Made by a program: the position numbers and the translations under genes. 64,000 nucleotides of DNA from Sporomusa acidovorans (GTDB lineage: Bacteria > Bacillota > Negativicutes > Sporomusales > Sporomusaceae): contig NZ_FNAM01000024.1 of assembly GCF_900101845.1 (NCBI RefSeq), forward strand, positions 25,961 through 89,960, given 5' to 3'. The notes below the pieces were generated by a model. It worked only from the letters and a program-made list of their open reading frames with translations. It ran no database searches and was not told where the DNA came from. Below are positions 28,350-37,671 of this stretch, in pieces (the first letter of the stretch is position 1; every line of letters begins with the position of its first letter).

Positions 28350-29567
28350 TTAATTCAATAATTGATTTGCATAGACCAGCCTGATGCCGCCGGCTTCGAT
28401 TTCCGGGATCATTTCCCGGACGGCGACGACAGTATTGGGCCGGGAGTGACCGATGACAATCATCCTGCCATTTTTATGAGCCATATCAACTGCTTTTCGC
28501 AGTTGTTTTTTTATTTGTTCTACATCGGAACTATTATCGATGAATAACTCATTTTCGCTTGTTCGCACACCCTGTTGCCCGGCAACCTCGGCGGCAACTG
28601 ATTTCCCCGTTGTGCGACTGTCAATAAAAAATAAATTTTGTGCTTTGAGAACGTCAAGTACTGCCTTCATGACCCGTCGGTCAGCTGTCGCCCTGGAGCC
28701 CTGATGGTTATTTACCCCTTTGATTCCCGGCACAGAACTTAAAAGTTTTGTGGTTGTCTCTTTGATTTCATCATCGCTCATGCCAACCGTTATCGTTATC
28801 GGCTCTGAGGCCTCGGCGGAATTCAGCGGTTCGAGCGGCAAATGCAGCATCACCAGGTGACCTGCACTTAACGCTCTGGCGGCGGCTTCATTGCTGTAGG
28901 GCCGGGAGGGCAAAATAGAAAACGTTATCGGGCGCCCCATATCAGCAAAACCGGCAATTGGTTCCCGGTTATAGCCAAAATCATCAATAATGATCGCCAT
29001 CTCCCCGGAACCTGCCTGATTTTGGGGTTTCGGCGTATTGGCCGGTAAGTTACCGCTTTCTTTAACAAGAAACAGCCGGTCGGTTACCATCGTCAAAGGC
29101 TCATTGTTTAACACATCCACAATGCCAATATCCATACGCATAGCCGGCTTGCCGTTATAACTGTCCGTTTCTGTCCCGATAATCTTACCGCCTGCTTTTG
29201 TAAGCAGCGGGCTTACAGATCGTTCTACCATGTCCAGCGACCCACTGTCAGGAAGTACCAGCAGAATATTCCGGGAATGCCACCGAATCACGCCCTCCAC
29301 ATCTTTGCGCGGCACCTCCCGGTTGGCCTCCTTAATCTCCTTCGCCATCAAATTAACACTCTTTAGTCCGTTATCCACCGCGGCATGAATTTGGGAAGCC
29401 GCAACGGAAAAATTAAGCACAACACCAGCCCCTGTCTTTTCCAGATTATAGTGTGGGCCGGGAGATGGTGACTTTTCCGGTGCCTGACCTGTCTGGTAAT
29501 AGATTATGGCAGCCAAAACAAGGATTATAGCCCCTATCCATTTCCACTTCCCGTTTTTTTTCGCCAT
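28350..29567 (-). CDS. Divergent polysaccharide deacetylase family protein (YibQ-like)
   Basis: 405 residues with an N-terminal membrane anchor (about 9-25, WIGAIILVLAAIIYY). A linker of about 180 residues, with a beta-rich region, precedes the YibQ/divergent-deacetylase domain: IIIDDFGYN, FSILPSRPYS, HLPLEPLN, NNHQGSRAT, FFIDSRTTGKS and MIVIGHSRPNTVVAV. The domain belongs to the NodB-fold superfamily, but the substrate is not established. Probably acts on the outer face of the membrane. Confidence 0.87.
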   Translation of the reverse strand: MAKKNGKWKWIGAIILVLAAIIYYQTGQAPEKSPSPGPHYNLEKTGAGVVLNFSVAASQIHAAVDNGLKSVNLMAKEIKEANREVPRKDVEGVIRWHSRNILLVLPDSGSLDMVERSVSPLLTKAGGKIIGTETDSYNGKPAMRMDIGIVDVLNNEPLTMVTDRLFLVKESGNLPANTPKPQNQAGSGEMAIIIDDFGYNREPIAGFADMGRPITFSILPSRPYSNEAAARALSAGHLVMLHLPLEPLNSAEASEPITITVGMSDDEIKETTTKLLSSVPGIKGVNNHQGSRATADRRVMKAVLDVLKAQNLFFIDSRTTGKSVAAEVAGQQGVRTSENELFIDNSSDVEQIKKQLRKAVDMAHKNGRMIVIGHSRPNTVVAVREMIPEIEAGGIRLVYANQLLN

Positions 29568-29663
29568 AATGAATTCTCCTTATCCGGCTTACTTTCCATA
29601 ACAATTATATCTTTGGCTATCTGCCATTGTCCAATTATTTTTGCGCTTCGCGTCGTGCTCAAA

Positions 29664-29692
29664 CTTAACACAGACTTAACAATACCTTAAAA
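29664..29692 (+). promoter_or_regulatory. Three CTTAA(C/A)A repeats at 11-bp spacing, PhoP/PhoB-like box
   Basis: CTTAACA at 29664 and 29675, and CTTAAAA at 29686, repeat with an exact 11-bp period. This is the geometry of Pho boxes (TTAACA-type repeats spaced 5 nt in Bacillus PhoP sites). It lies between the divergent deacetylase and MCP genes, about 95-120 nt upstream of the MCP start. Confidence 0.5.
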
Positions 29693-29783
29693 TACCAGGG
29701 AAGGATAACCGGATACGTAAGACTAACATGTATTACAGCAGGTAAGTCGTTTTTATAAAAAACATAGTAATAAGGAGTATAAC

Positions 29784-31586
29784 GTGAGCTCATTTAAAAA
29801 AGTAACTTTTAGTTTGAAAAAACCGTTAGCTGCTTTAAAGTACATTGTCTCTACGCCCCCCCTGTTTGACAAACTAAGCGCCCATTGCCAGCTAAGTTTG
29901 CGCACTAAACTACTCGTTGTCGTAGCTATTTTTTCCTTATTATCGATTATTATTGGTATTGTCGGACTCCAGGGCATAAAAACAGCCAACAATAGCCTGC
30001 GCGACATGTACACCAGCCGCATCCTTTCATTGCAAGAGCTTAAGCTTATGTCCGATGCGCTTACGGGAAATGTCATCGATACCTGTCACAAAGTTAGTGA
30101 TGGCCACATGGTCTGGGCATTGGGGCGCAACAGACTTCTGGAAGGCACTGATGTTATAAAAAAACAATGGAGTACGTATAAAAGCCATGCCATAACCACT
30201 GAGGAAGAACGGCTTGTGGCTCAGATTGACGGCTTTCTGGGCATGGCTGATGGTTCACTGGCCAAGGCTGCCGATATCATGGCAAGAGAGGACAAAAACG
30301 CGTTACATGCTTTTTTAATTGAAGAGCTATATGCAAGCATAGAGCCTGTTTCCGGTAAGCTGTCCGAGCTGATCGACCTGCAGCTTGAGTTGGCTAAAAA
30401 AGAATACCAAGACGCTGACGACCGTTATCATTGGCTCACCTTACTGTTTTCAACCATGCTTATCGCCGGTTTAGGCACAGCCATTGTTCTGGTTGCATTT
30501 ATCCTGCGACGAATGCTCCGTGACATTCATGACATGGTCACTTGTGTCGAACATGTCGCTGCCGGCAATTTGGCGATATCTGAAATTCCTACTACGGCGA
30601 ATGATGAGCTTGGCCGCTTAAACAGAGCCATCAATTCCATGGTCAGCAAATTACATTCACTGGTAAAAACAGTAGCGTCATCAGCCGAGCAGGTAGTTAC
30701 CGCCTCAGAAGAGACGGCAGCCTCTGTCGGCCAGGTCTCGTCCACAGCTACCGGAGTTGCCGGTCATAGCACCTGCTTGGCTGCTGATGCCGCTACCGGT
30801 ACGGTTGCCGTTATTGAAGTATCGAAATCACTATTGGAACTATCCTCGCTGATTGAAGTTGCCAAGCGGGAAGCTTTATCAGCAGTTGCTAATTCAAAAA
30901 ATACGCTAAAAACCGCCCAGGAGGGCCGCACTACCGTAAATGCCACAGTCGCCTGCATGGATACGATTCGCAACACGACACTGGAAACCGAAGAATCAAT
31001 TCGTGCTTTACATGAGTATATTACTAAAATTGGTGTTATTACGGACACAATAACCAGCATTGCCTCGCAAACCAGCCTGCTGTCCCTGAATACCGCTATC
31101 GAGGCCGCCCGCGCCGGTGAATCTGGCCGGGGTTTTGCCGTAGTGGCGCAAGAAGTAAAAAAATTAGCCGAGCAATCTACGCAGGGCGCCGCTGAAGTTA
31201 CTTCATTAATTCAAAAAGTAAAAGCAAGTACTGCTGCCGCCGTGCAGGCGATGCAAGGCAGCCGAACCGAAGTGGAAGATGGCGTGGCCAGCGCCAGCCA
31301 GGCTCGCCAGGCGTTACATGACGTTTATTCAGCGATAACCAGCACGGTAACAGATATCGAAGGAGTACTGTCCGTCACCGATGAGGAGGTCACCCATTCA
31401 GACCGGATTATTGACTTAATTGATTCTCTGGCGACAGTAATCGAAAATACGGCCGCGGAAGCTGAAACCGTCTCAACAGCTACAAAACAAACTGCCGCCG
31501 TCATGGATTCGCTGGCTGCTAATTCCGCTCAAACCAATCAAATGGCAACCAACTTAAAAGCTGCCATTGAATTCTTTAAAACATGA
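29784..31586 (+). CDS. Methyl-accepting chemotaxis protein
   Basis: 600 residues, GTG start behind AAGGAG. Transmembrane helices at about 43-62 and 214-238 frame a four-helix-bundle-type sensor. HAMP follows (to about 300), then the signalling domain with the hairpin tip [20 protein letters not shown] and [18 protein letters not shown]. Heads a module with STAS, CheY-like and CheX-like genes. The ligand is unknown. Confidence 0.93.
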   Translation: MSSFKKVTFSLKKPLAALKYIVSTPPLFDKLSAHCQLSLRTKLLVVVAIFSLLSIIIGIVGLQGIKTANNSLRDMYTSRILSLQELKLMSDALTGNVIDTCHKVSDGHMVWALGRNRLLEGTDVIKKQWSTYKSHAITTEEERLVAQIDGFLGMADGSLAKAADIMAREDKNALHAFLIEELYASIEPVSGKLSELIDLQLELAKKEYQDADDRYHWLTLLFSTMLIAGLGTAIVLVAFILRRMLRDIHDMVTCVEHVAAGNLAISEIPTTANDELGRLNRAINSMVSKLHSLVKTVASSAEQVVTASEETAASVGQVSSTATGVAGHSTCLAADAATGTVAVIEVSKSLLELSSLIEVAKREALSAVANSKNTLKTAQEGRTTVNATVACMDTIRNTTLETEESIRALHEYITKIGVITDTITSIASQTSLLSLNTAIEAARAGESGRGFAVVAQEVKKLAEQSTQGAAEVTSLIQKVKASTAAAVQAMQGSRTEVEDGVASASQARQALHDVYSAITSTVTDIEGVLSVTDEEVTHSDRIIDLIDSLATVIENTAAEAETVSTATKQTAAVMDSLAANSAQTNQMATNLKAAIEFFKT

Positions 31587-31609
31587 TCAATTGGATGGAG
31601 GTCGAAAAA

Positions 31610-31936
31610 ATGGAAAATCACGAATTTATTATTGAGGATGATCAGGTTACCGCTAATTTAACAGGCAGCTTGCAGGGTGAAGCCGCTGCCCACCTGCGCG
31701 AAACTTTGCTAACCTATATCGCAAACGGTTACCACATTTTTAAGGTGGATTTTTCCCATGTGGATACTATCGACACAACCGGACTGGGTATTCTTGTTAC
31801 TATCCAAAAACGCGCTTTGCAAAATGGCGGAACGGTTACTCTTCAGGGGCTGCACGGTGCAGTCAAAGATGTTTTTGATCGCACCCGCCTGAGTAAGGCT
31901 TTTCCAATAATTGATGTCAGGCAAGCGGTGGCATAG
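31610..31936 (+). CDS. STAS-domain protein (anti-sigma-factor antagonist-like)
   Basis: 108 residues from ATG 31610, behind GGAGG at 31597-31601; an ATG 27 nt earlier overlaps the MCP stop and lacks a site. STAS fold with VDFSHVDTIDTTGLGILV, where the DT(T)G region is the position phosphorylated in SpoIIAA-like proteins. Sits between MCP and the CheY-like gene, so it probably modulates the same pathway. Confidence 0.85.
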   Translation: MENHEFIIEDDQVTANLTGSLQGEAAAHLRETLLTYIANGYHIFKVDFSHVDTIDTTGLGILVTIQKRALQNGGTVTLQGLHGAVKDVFDRTRLSKAFPIIDVRQAVA

Positions 31937-32055
31937 TGACATAAAGTGATTTCTTGGCAATTATTTGCGCATTTATAAATACTTTCACAAGGAATTCATC
32001 AGCTAAACTAGTATATTATTCCTTTATATTAATAATTTTATGGAAGGGGTTTGCT

Positions 32056-32415
32056 ATGGAATCTCTCACTTGTTTAATCTGTGACGACTCAATGCTTGTC
32101 CGCAAAAAACTCCGTGATACGTTAGAAGAAATGCACTGCCAGGTTTATGAAGCTAAAAACGGCGCTGAGTGTGTGGATCTATTTAAACTGCATAAACCTA
32201 ATACAACCTTTCTGGATATTGTCATGCCTGAACTTGACGGCCTGGAAGCACTAAAACAAATCAAACAATACGAGAAAAACGCCCGGGTTATTATGCTGTC
32301 ATCAACCGGCACTTCAGCAAAATTATTGGAAGCTCTCAAAAATGGTGCTACTGATTTTATCCAAAAGCCCTACACCAAACAGCAAATTGCCAAAGCGATT
32401 GGCTATACTGCATAA
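32056..32415 (+). CDS. CheY-like single-domain response regulator
   Basis: 119 residues from ATG 32056 behind GGAAGGGG; an earlier ATG at 31954 adds unrelated residues. Receiver domain with the acidic pair (CDDSM), phospho-acceptor Asp in TFLDIVMPELDGLEAL, switch Thr/Ser (MLSSTG) and Lys in FIQKPY. No output domain. No CheA is present in the window. Confidence 0.92.
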   Translation: MESLTCLICDDSMLVRKKLRDTLEEMHCQVYEAKNGAECVDLFKLHKPNTTFLDIVMPELDGLEALKQIKQYEKNARVIMLSSTGTSAKLLEALKNGATDFIQKPYTKQQIAKAIGYTA

Positions 32416-32427
32416 AAAGGAGCAAGC

Positions 32428-33294
32428 ATGTATACACACTATTTAGGTCAATACCTTTTCAATAAAAATCTCATTTCTGCCGGTCAGCTTTGTGAACTGT
32501 TGTCTTTAGAAGATTCGACCCGCGTAAAACTCGGGATTTTGGCTATTAACAGCGGATTTATGACAGCCAGCCAAGTAGAAGAAGTACATGAACTGCAGCG
32601 TCAAATGGATCGACGCTTTGGCGAAATTGCGATCATGAAAGGTTACCTCACCCAAGCGGAGCTTGATAACCTGCTGTCTCAGCAAAACAGCCGCCATTTA
32701 AGTTTAAGCCAGGCAATTATCGATAAAGGTTATCTCTCCTTGACCGAATTAGAGGCGGCACTTCATCAATTTAAAGAGGATACCAATCTGTCCGCTGAGC
32801 AGCTTCAGGCCATCCAGGCCGGGAATATCAATGAAATCGTTCATTTGTTTTTGGATTTTCCCGACAATGACCAAATATATTATGATTATGTCGCCCTGTT
32901 GCTGAAAAATATCATTCGTTTTCTCAATGAGCGCCCGATATTATCCTGGCCGCAGCCGCTAGCCGAAGCATCTGCCGGGTGGCTTATCTCCCAACAGGCA
33001 ATCGGCAGCCGTACGCTGTCTACAGGTTTACTTCTCAGTGATTCTGTTCTTATTGATGTTGCCAGCCGCTTTAGCCAGGAAAAGTTAACCCAAGTTGACG
33101 AACTGGTCAAAGATAGTGTAAGTGAATTTTTAAATTTACACAATGGTATTTTCCTTATTAACTTATCAGACAAGGGAGTGGAATTTGATCTACAGCCGCA
33201 GACAATCGCACCAAATACCGGCCGGCATACTGGTTACCGGATTCCTATCGACCTTTCCTGCGGGCGCATCGAATTGCTGCTGTCCAGCAGTTGA
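32428..33294 (+). CDS. CheX-like protein with N-terminal T2SSE_N-like repeat domain
   Basis: 288 residues. Residues about 5-110 contain two or three repeats of the LGxxLxxxGxITxxQLxxxL type seen at the start of GspE/PilB (here LGQYLFNKNLISAGQLCEL, FGEIAIMKGYLTQAELDNLL and LSLSQAIIDKGYLSLTELEAAL). The C-terminal half, about 150-288, resembles a CheX/CheC-type fold (LNLHNGIFLINLSDKGVEFDL). Probably a CheY-P phosphatase or scaffold of this chemosensory set. The family call is moderate. Confidence 0.6.
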   Translation: MYTHYLGQYLFNKNLISAGQLCELLSLEDSTRVKLGILAINSGFMTASQVEEVHELQRQMDRRFGEIAIMKGYLTQAELDNLLSQQNSRHLSLSQAIIDKGYLSLTELEAALHQFKEDTNLSAEQLQAIQAGNINEIVHLFLDFPDNDQIYYDYVALLLKNIIRFLNERPILSWPQPLAEASAGWLISQQAIGSRTLSTGLLLSDSVLIDVASRFSQEKLTQVDELVKDSVSEFLNLHNGIFLINLSDKGVEFDLQPQTIAPNTGRHTGYRIPIDLSCGRIELLLSSS

Positions 33295-33359
33295 TCCCAA
33301 ACAGGTTTTGCTGTTTAAATAAGAGTCAACCAGCTAACCTTACATGAAATGATAAACGA

Positions 33360-33403
33360 AGGCTCCTCTACCGCAAAATAAAAAATTTACAGTAGAGGAG
33401 CCT
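33360..33403. terminator. Bidirectional terminator
   Basis: AGGCTCCTCTAC (33360-33371) pairs perfectly with GTAGAGGAGCCT (33392-33403) around a 20-nt AT-rich loop. It separates the chemosensory module (plus) from the convergent YajQ gene (minus). Confidence 0.7.
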
Positions 33404-33434
33404 ATCTGCATTCTCCGAAAATACAATTTTCCAT

Positions 33435-33929
33435 TTAGGAGCGGAAATTAATAAACTGCAGATCAATACCAAAATCCTTATCTTTCAATTTTTGAATGAC
33501 AGTTTGTAAATCGTCTTTTTTGGCACCAGTAACCCGGACCTGATCATCCATAATCTGAGCCTGCACTTTGAGCTTCTGTTCTTTAATATAGCTAACTACC
33601 TCTTTAGCCTTGTCCTTGCTGATCCCTTTTTGAATGGTAATAAGCTGTTTGACCGTGCCACTGAATGCCGGTTCAATTTTACCGAGTTTTAAGCATTTCA
33701 AAGGCACATTTCGCTTAACCATCTTGGTCCTGAGAACATCGAGCATGGCTCCCAGCTTATAATCATCTTCTGCCGACAGCTTAAGAGACTCCTTATCTAA
33801 AACAATTTCAGCCTTACTTCCCTTGAAATCATAGCGCTGTCCAATTTCTTTTGTCGTCTGATTAACGGCATTATCCATCTCCTGCATGTCTACCTCGGAA
33901 ACAATATCAAAGGAACAATCTTTTGCCAT
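33435..33929 (-). CDS. yajQ: YajQ-family nucleotide/cyclic di-GMP-binding protein
   Basis: 164 residues from ATG 33929, placed by AAGGAG 9 nt upstream; seven further upstream codons are ignored. Typical Yaj[30 protein letters not shown], then [11 protein letters not shown] and the closing [13 protein letters not shown]. Two RRM-like folds. Family members bind nucleotides, and a cyclic-di-GMP-binding role is reported for some. Confidence 0.93.
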   Translation of the reverse strand: MAKDCSFDIVSEVDMQEMDNAVNQTTKEIGQRYDFKGSKAEIVLDKESLKLSAEDDYKLGAMLDVLRTKMVKRNVPLKCLKLGKIEPAFSGTVKQLITIQKGISKDKAKEVVSYIKEQKLKVQAQIMDDQVRVTGAKKDDLQTVIQKLKDKDFGIDLQFINFRS

Positions 33930-34279
33930 ACCAGGTAACTCCTTTCGCACAGTAGCATCTACAAAACATCATACCATATTTCTCTATTCTTTCCAAAAAA
34001 ACCTGCCTGCAGGCGAGCAATATTATAAATGGATATGTATGGCAGATTAAAAATATATTACTGTTACGGCCAGCGGCGCGCCGGCCGAAGCATTTCAGTC
34101 CCTGACCGACTATCTGAATCATTGGCTGGGCACATTCTTTAAGCTACAGTTGGTTCAAAATATAATGAGCGGCAGTTTTGGACCCGCGAACGCTATACAA
34201 AACCAGCCAGAGTTGCTTACAAAAGCCGAGAATGCCGGACGTTCACTTAAAATAGAGAGACCATCGTGACTTTTTCTAT
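33930..34279. other. Intergenic stretch with a start-less frame
   Basis: Between YajQ and the hairpin at 34280. A start-less plus-strand frame runs 34051-34269 (about 72 codons, opening KYITVTASGAPAEAF), with codon-like composition but no recognised family and no start. It may be a gene remnant. Confidence 0.3.
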
Positions 34280-34315
34280 AAAACAAGGAGCAGACCCATG
34301 TCTGCTCCTTGTTTT
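34280..34315. terminator. 16-bp perfect terminator hairpin
   Basis: AAAACAAGGAGCAGAC (34280-34295) and GTCTGCTCCTTGTTTT (34300-34315) with a 4-nt loop; U-rich on either strand. It would end the BKACE operon on the minus strand (stop at 34401), and anything transcribed on plus. Confidence 0.8.
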
Positions 34316-34400
34316 ATTGCATTATCAAAAAAATATGACCTTTCGATAATAAGCAGGCTTCCGCCGGTGTCCTGCATGCCTTGGCAAGGTCAAGTCTCAC

Positions 34401-35210
34401 TTATATTCCCCATATTCTCCGGACATCAGCAGGCGTGGCAAATTCCCTGCCCATCGCGTTGGCAATCGCAGCAATCCGTTCTACCAATGCCACATTGGTA
34501 GCCAAGACTCCTTTGGAATAATACATATTATCTTCCACTCCTACCCTGACGTGTCCGCCTAAGGCCATGGCCATTACGGATAAGTTTACATGCTGTGCCC
34601 CGACAATAGATACACTCCATATGGAATCAGGCGGCAGACTCTCAACCAGAAAGAAAAGGTTTTTGGGAGTAGCCGGCAAGGATCCTTTTACCCCCAGCAC
34701 TAAATTGAATTGCAGTCTGCCTGTAAGATAGCCCCGCTTCCGCAAAGCAACCGCATTACTAATCATCGCAGCGTCAAATACTTCGATCTCCGGCTTAATC
34801 TTGTTGTCCAGCATGGTCTTTGCCAGGTATTCTATCAGGCTGGGCTCATTCAAGTTCGCAGAATGGGGAAAATTGGAGGAGCCGGTAGCTAAACTGGCTG
34901 AATCAGGTTTTAGTATAAGTGCTTCCGCCCGGGCCTCAGCAGTTTTTCCCGCTCTGGCACCAGTGGATATTTGCTTAATGATCGGGCATCCCGCCTGATC
35001 GATTTTCTGGATAATTTCAGCAAAATACGTAAGCGCCGCAGTAGGCTTGCCCGCTTCGTCACGGGCGTGAATATGGGCAACAGCCGCGCCTTGTTGGTAG
35101 CAGGCTACAATGTCTGCGGCAATCTCATCCGGTGTAACGGGTACGTGAGGAGTCATACTTTTTTCCGGTACATTGCCGGTAGGAGCTATTGTAATAATTA
35201 ACTTTTCCAT
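34401..35210 (-). CDS. Beta-keto acid cleavage enzyme (BKACE, Kce-like)
   Basis: 269 residues from ATG 35210, 9 nt after AGGAG; a GTG two codons earlier is too close to the site. TIM-barrel BKACE: metal-binding H46 and H48 in VAHIHARD, E141/E143 in PEIEVFD, and E226 in VRVGVEDN, as in 3-keto-5-aminohexanoate cleavage enzyme. The family condenses a beta-keto acid with acetyl-CoA to give acetoacetate and a new acyl-CoA. Follows an aminotransferase gene 16 nt upstream; the physiological substrate is unknown. Confidence 0.9.
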   Translation of the reverse strand: MEKLIITIAPTGNVPEKSMTPHVPVTPDEIAADIVACYQQGAAVAHIHARDEAGKPTAALTYFAEIIQKIDQAGCPIIKQISTGARAGKTAEARAEALILKPDSASLATGSSNFPHSANLNEPSLIEYLAKTMLDNKIKPEIEVFDAAMISNAVALRKRGYLTGRLQFNLVLGVKGSLPATPKNLFFLVESLPPDSIWSVSIVGAQHVNLSVMAMALGGHVRVGVEDNMYYSKGVLATNVALVERIAAIANAMGREFATPADVRRIWGI

Positions 35211-35226
35211 GAACACTCGCTCCTTA

Positions 35227-36567
35227 TTAATATTTCATAAAGGCGATTTTTTTCTCAAATTCGGCAAAACCGGCGACCATTGCCGCCACCAGTTCCTCAG
35301 CCTGCTGTATGGTCATGGTAAGCGGCGGAGCTAACAGGAACTGGTCACCATTTTCACCGTCGGCATTGCCTGTTCCCGGATACACAATCACCCCGTGCTT
35401 TATAAGTGTTTGTGTTAATTTTTCCGCTACCCCCAGTGAAACAAGGAAGGGTTCTTTGGTAACTTTGTCTTTGACAAGTTCTACGCCAAGCATCATGCCT
35501 TTACCACGCACATCGCCCACATACCAGAAAGGCGATAGCTTTTCCTTAAGTTCACGCAATAGATAGGCCCCTACCAGGCGGGAATTCGCTACTAAGCCAT
35601 CGTCCACCAAAGTTTTGACTACCGCTACGGCCACAGCGGCGGACAATGGATTGCCACCGTACGTGTGCCCATGAACAAAACTACCGGATCCCTGTTTAAA
35701 GGTATTATAGATTTCTTCTTGGGCAATCACGCCGCCAAGTGGCGCATAACCTGCGCTCATCCCTTTGGCAACACAAATCAGGTCAGGAATTACTTCCCAG
35801 TCTTCGATACTGAACATTGTGCCGGTACGTCCAAACCCCGCCATAACCTCATCGTCAATCAATAAAATATCATAATGGTCGCAAATCTGGCGGATAATTT
35901 TAAAGTAATCTGCAGGGGGAACAATAGCGCCGCAAGCAGCACCGCCAACACTTTCCGCAATAAAAGCGGCCACATTTTCCGCGCCTTCCATTTTGACGAC
36001 TCGTTCTAAATCTAAGGCACATTCAACAGAACAGTTTTCCTGCTTCTTTTCGAAAGGACAGCGATAGCAATAAGCAGGCGCAATATGAGGAAAATCCAAT
36101 AGTAACGGCACATACTTTTTACGGCGTTTGTCACCTGTCATTGACAGGGCGCCGATGGTATTGCCGTGAAAACTTTTCCAGCGGGAAATAATCCGGTATT
36201 TTCCTGATTTGCCATCACGTTCAAGAAAATATTGACGGGCCATCTTAAGAGCGGCCTCGGTTGCTTCCGACCCTCCCGAAACCAAATATAACTTATTCAG
36301 AGACCCTGGGGCAAGCTTAGCCACTAAATCGGCTAGTTCTTTTATCGGCGCTGAAGTCCAGCGGGATAAATGGCTGAAAACCACTTTGTTCGCCTGCTGC
36401 ACCATAGCTTCAATAATCCGCGGATGGGCATGTCCTAAATTGGCTACGGCAGCTCCCGCGCAAGCGTCGATATACCGATTGCCATGCGTGTCGTACAAAT
36501 ATATCCCCTCGCCGCGATCTATTTCCAGGTAGCTTCTGTTAAGGTTCCGGTAAAATACATTATCCAT
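35227..36567 (-). CDS. Class III (omega) aminotransferase
   Basis: 446 residues from ATG 36567, set by GGAGG 6 nt upstream; a GTG six codons earlier overlaps that site. PLP-fold with YLVSGGSEATEAALKMARQY, ILLIDDEVMAGFGRTG and the Schiff-base Lys in CVAKGMSAGYAPLGG. A Cys-rich insert YCYRCPFEKKQENCSVEC lies at about 170-190. Class III enzymes act on omega- or beta-amino groups. In operon with the BKACE gene, so it may supply the beta-keto acid; divergent LysR upstream. Confidence 0.9.
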   Translation of the reverse strand: MDNVFYRNLNRSYLEIDRGEGIYLYDTHGNRYIDACAGAAVANLGHAHPRIIEAMVQQANKVVFSHLSRWTSAPIKELADLVAKLAPGSLNKLYLVSGGSEATEAALKMARQYFLERDGKSGKYRIISRWKSFHGNTIGALSMTGDKRRKKYVPLLLDFPHIAPAYCYRCPFEKKQENCSVECALDLERVVKMEGAENVAAFIAESVGGAACGAIVPPADYFKIIRQICDHYDILLIDDEVMAGFGRTGTMFSIEDWEVIPDLICVAKGMSAGYAPLGGVIAQEEIYNTFKQGSGSFVHGHTYGGNPLSAAVAVAVVKTLVDDGLVANSRLVGAYLLRELKEKLSPFWYVGDVRGKGMMLGVELVKDKVTKEPFLVSLGVAEKLTQTLIKHGVIVYPGTGNADGENGDQFLLAPPLTMTIQQAEELVAAMVAGFAEFEKKIAFMKY

Positions 36568-36600
36568 TGTCTTCCTCCAATCCACTACAAAAGTTCTTAT

Positions 36601-36620
36601 TCTATGAACTTTGCCATAGA
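36601..36620. promoter_or_regulatory. Dyad TCTATG-N8-CATAGA in divergent promoter
   Basis: TCTATG at 36601-36606 is inverted as CATAGA at 36615-36620, between the aminotransferase and the LysR genes. A plausible LysR-type operator. Confidence 0.4.
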
Positions 36621-36720
36621 CTTTTGTTTATTGGCAGTATATCATAGAGCATATATAAATTGAAATTATCATTTTTTATGTGAATCATTAATATAAATAA
36701 TATATCAAGAAGGAATTTAC

Positions 36721-37605
36721 ATGGAGATTAGACAGCTACTCATCTTTGTCACTGCTGCGCAAACGCTTAATTTTACCAAAGCCGCTGTACAACTGGGGTA
36801 TACGCAAGCTAATATCACTAACCAAATTCACCAGTTGGAGGAAGAACTGCGTGTTAAGTTATTTGAACGCTTGGGCAAGGGTATTCGTTTAACCAATGCC
36901 GGCAGACAATTTCAAAACCACGCTGAAGCCATTCTCGAACAATGTACAAGAGCAAAAGAAGAGTTGTCACCCAATATAGTAAAAGGGGTTCTAAAAATCG
37001 GAGCGGCAGAAACACTGTGTGTGCACCGCCTGCCGAAAATACTATCTGAATATCGCCGGCGGTATCCCCAGGTTGAAATCATGGTGCAAACCGACAGTTG
37101 CGCGCAGCTTTGTTATTTACTGCGCGACAACTGTATTGATATCGGTTTGGCACTCACGAATACGATTCAGCAAGCAGACATGGTCGTAAAAACACTTTAT
37201 GAGGAATCCATGGCTGTTGTCGCAAGTCCGCAGCATCCGCTTGCGAAGAAACAACTAGTTAAACCGGCCGATTTGTCCGGAGAGTGCTTTATTCTTACGA
37301 CCGAAGGCTGCGGTTACCGGCCGATTGTGCTCGCCGCATTAGCGGCCCATCAAGTCAGGCCCGGCTCCATCATGGAGCTTTCCAGCGTGGGTGCCATCAA
37401 AGAATGTACCGCCTGTGGCCTGGGCATCACGATATTGCCCGAAGTTGCCGTCCATGCTGATCTTCTGCAAAACAAACTAACTAAAATTTCCTGGCAGGGT
37501 ACCCCCTCTGATGTCAAAACACAGCTGCTCTTTCACAAAAACAAATGGCTGTCGCCGGCAATTGAAGCCTTTTTAGAATTGTGTACGCTAGTAGATAATC
37601 ATTAG
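36721..37605 (+). CDS. LysR-family transcriptional regulator
   Basis: 294 residues. N-terminal HTH (FVTAAQTLNFTKAAVQLGYTQANITNQIHQLEEEL), then a LysR substrate-binding domain. Divergent from the aminotransferase-BKACE pair, which it likely controls. RBS AAGAAGGAATT before ATG. Confidence 0.9.
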   Translation: MEIRQLLIFVTAAQTLNFTKAAVQLGYTQANITNQIHQLEEELRVKLFERLGKGIRLTNAGRQFQNHAEAILEQCTRAKEELSPNIVKGVLKIGAAETLCVHRLPKILSEYRRRYPQVEIMVQTDSCAQLCYLLRDNCIDIGLALTNTIQQADMVVKTLYEESMAVVASPQHPLAKKQLVKPADLSGECFILTTEGCGYRPIVLAALAAHQVRPGSIMELSSVGAIKECTACGLGITILPEVAVHADLLQNKLTKISWQGTPSDVKTQLLFHKNKWLSPAIEAFLELCTLVDNH

Positions 37606-37620
37606 TAAAAGGCATAATAC

Positions 37621-37654
37621 AAAGGAGCAAGACTAAATAAAGTCCTGCTCCTTT
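37621..37654. terminator. Hairpin after LysR gene
   Basis: AAAGGAGCAAGACT (37621-37634) pairs with AGTCCTGCTCCTTT (37641-37654) with one mismatch. Ends the LysR transcript; the convergent sporulation gene ends at 37672. Confidence 0.6.
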
Positions 37655-37671
37655 GCGCTTACGGTGTAGTT

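Noticed and set aside
31583..31609. Earlier ATG for the STAS gene
   Set aside because: Overlaps the MCP stop and lies upstream of the GGAGG site that fits ATG 31610.
31954..32055. Earlier ATG for the CheY-like gene
   Set aside because: Adds 34 residues without receiver similarity; GGAAGGGG precedes ATG 32056.
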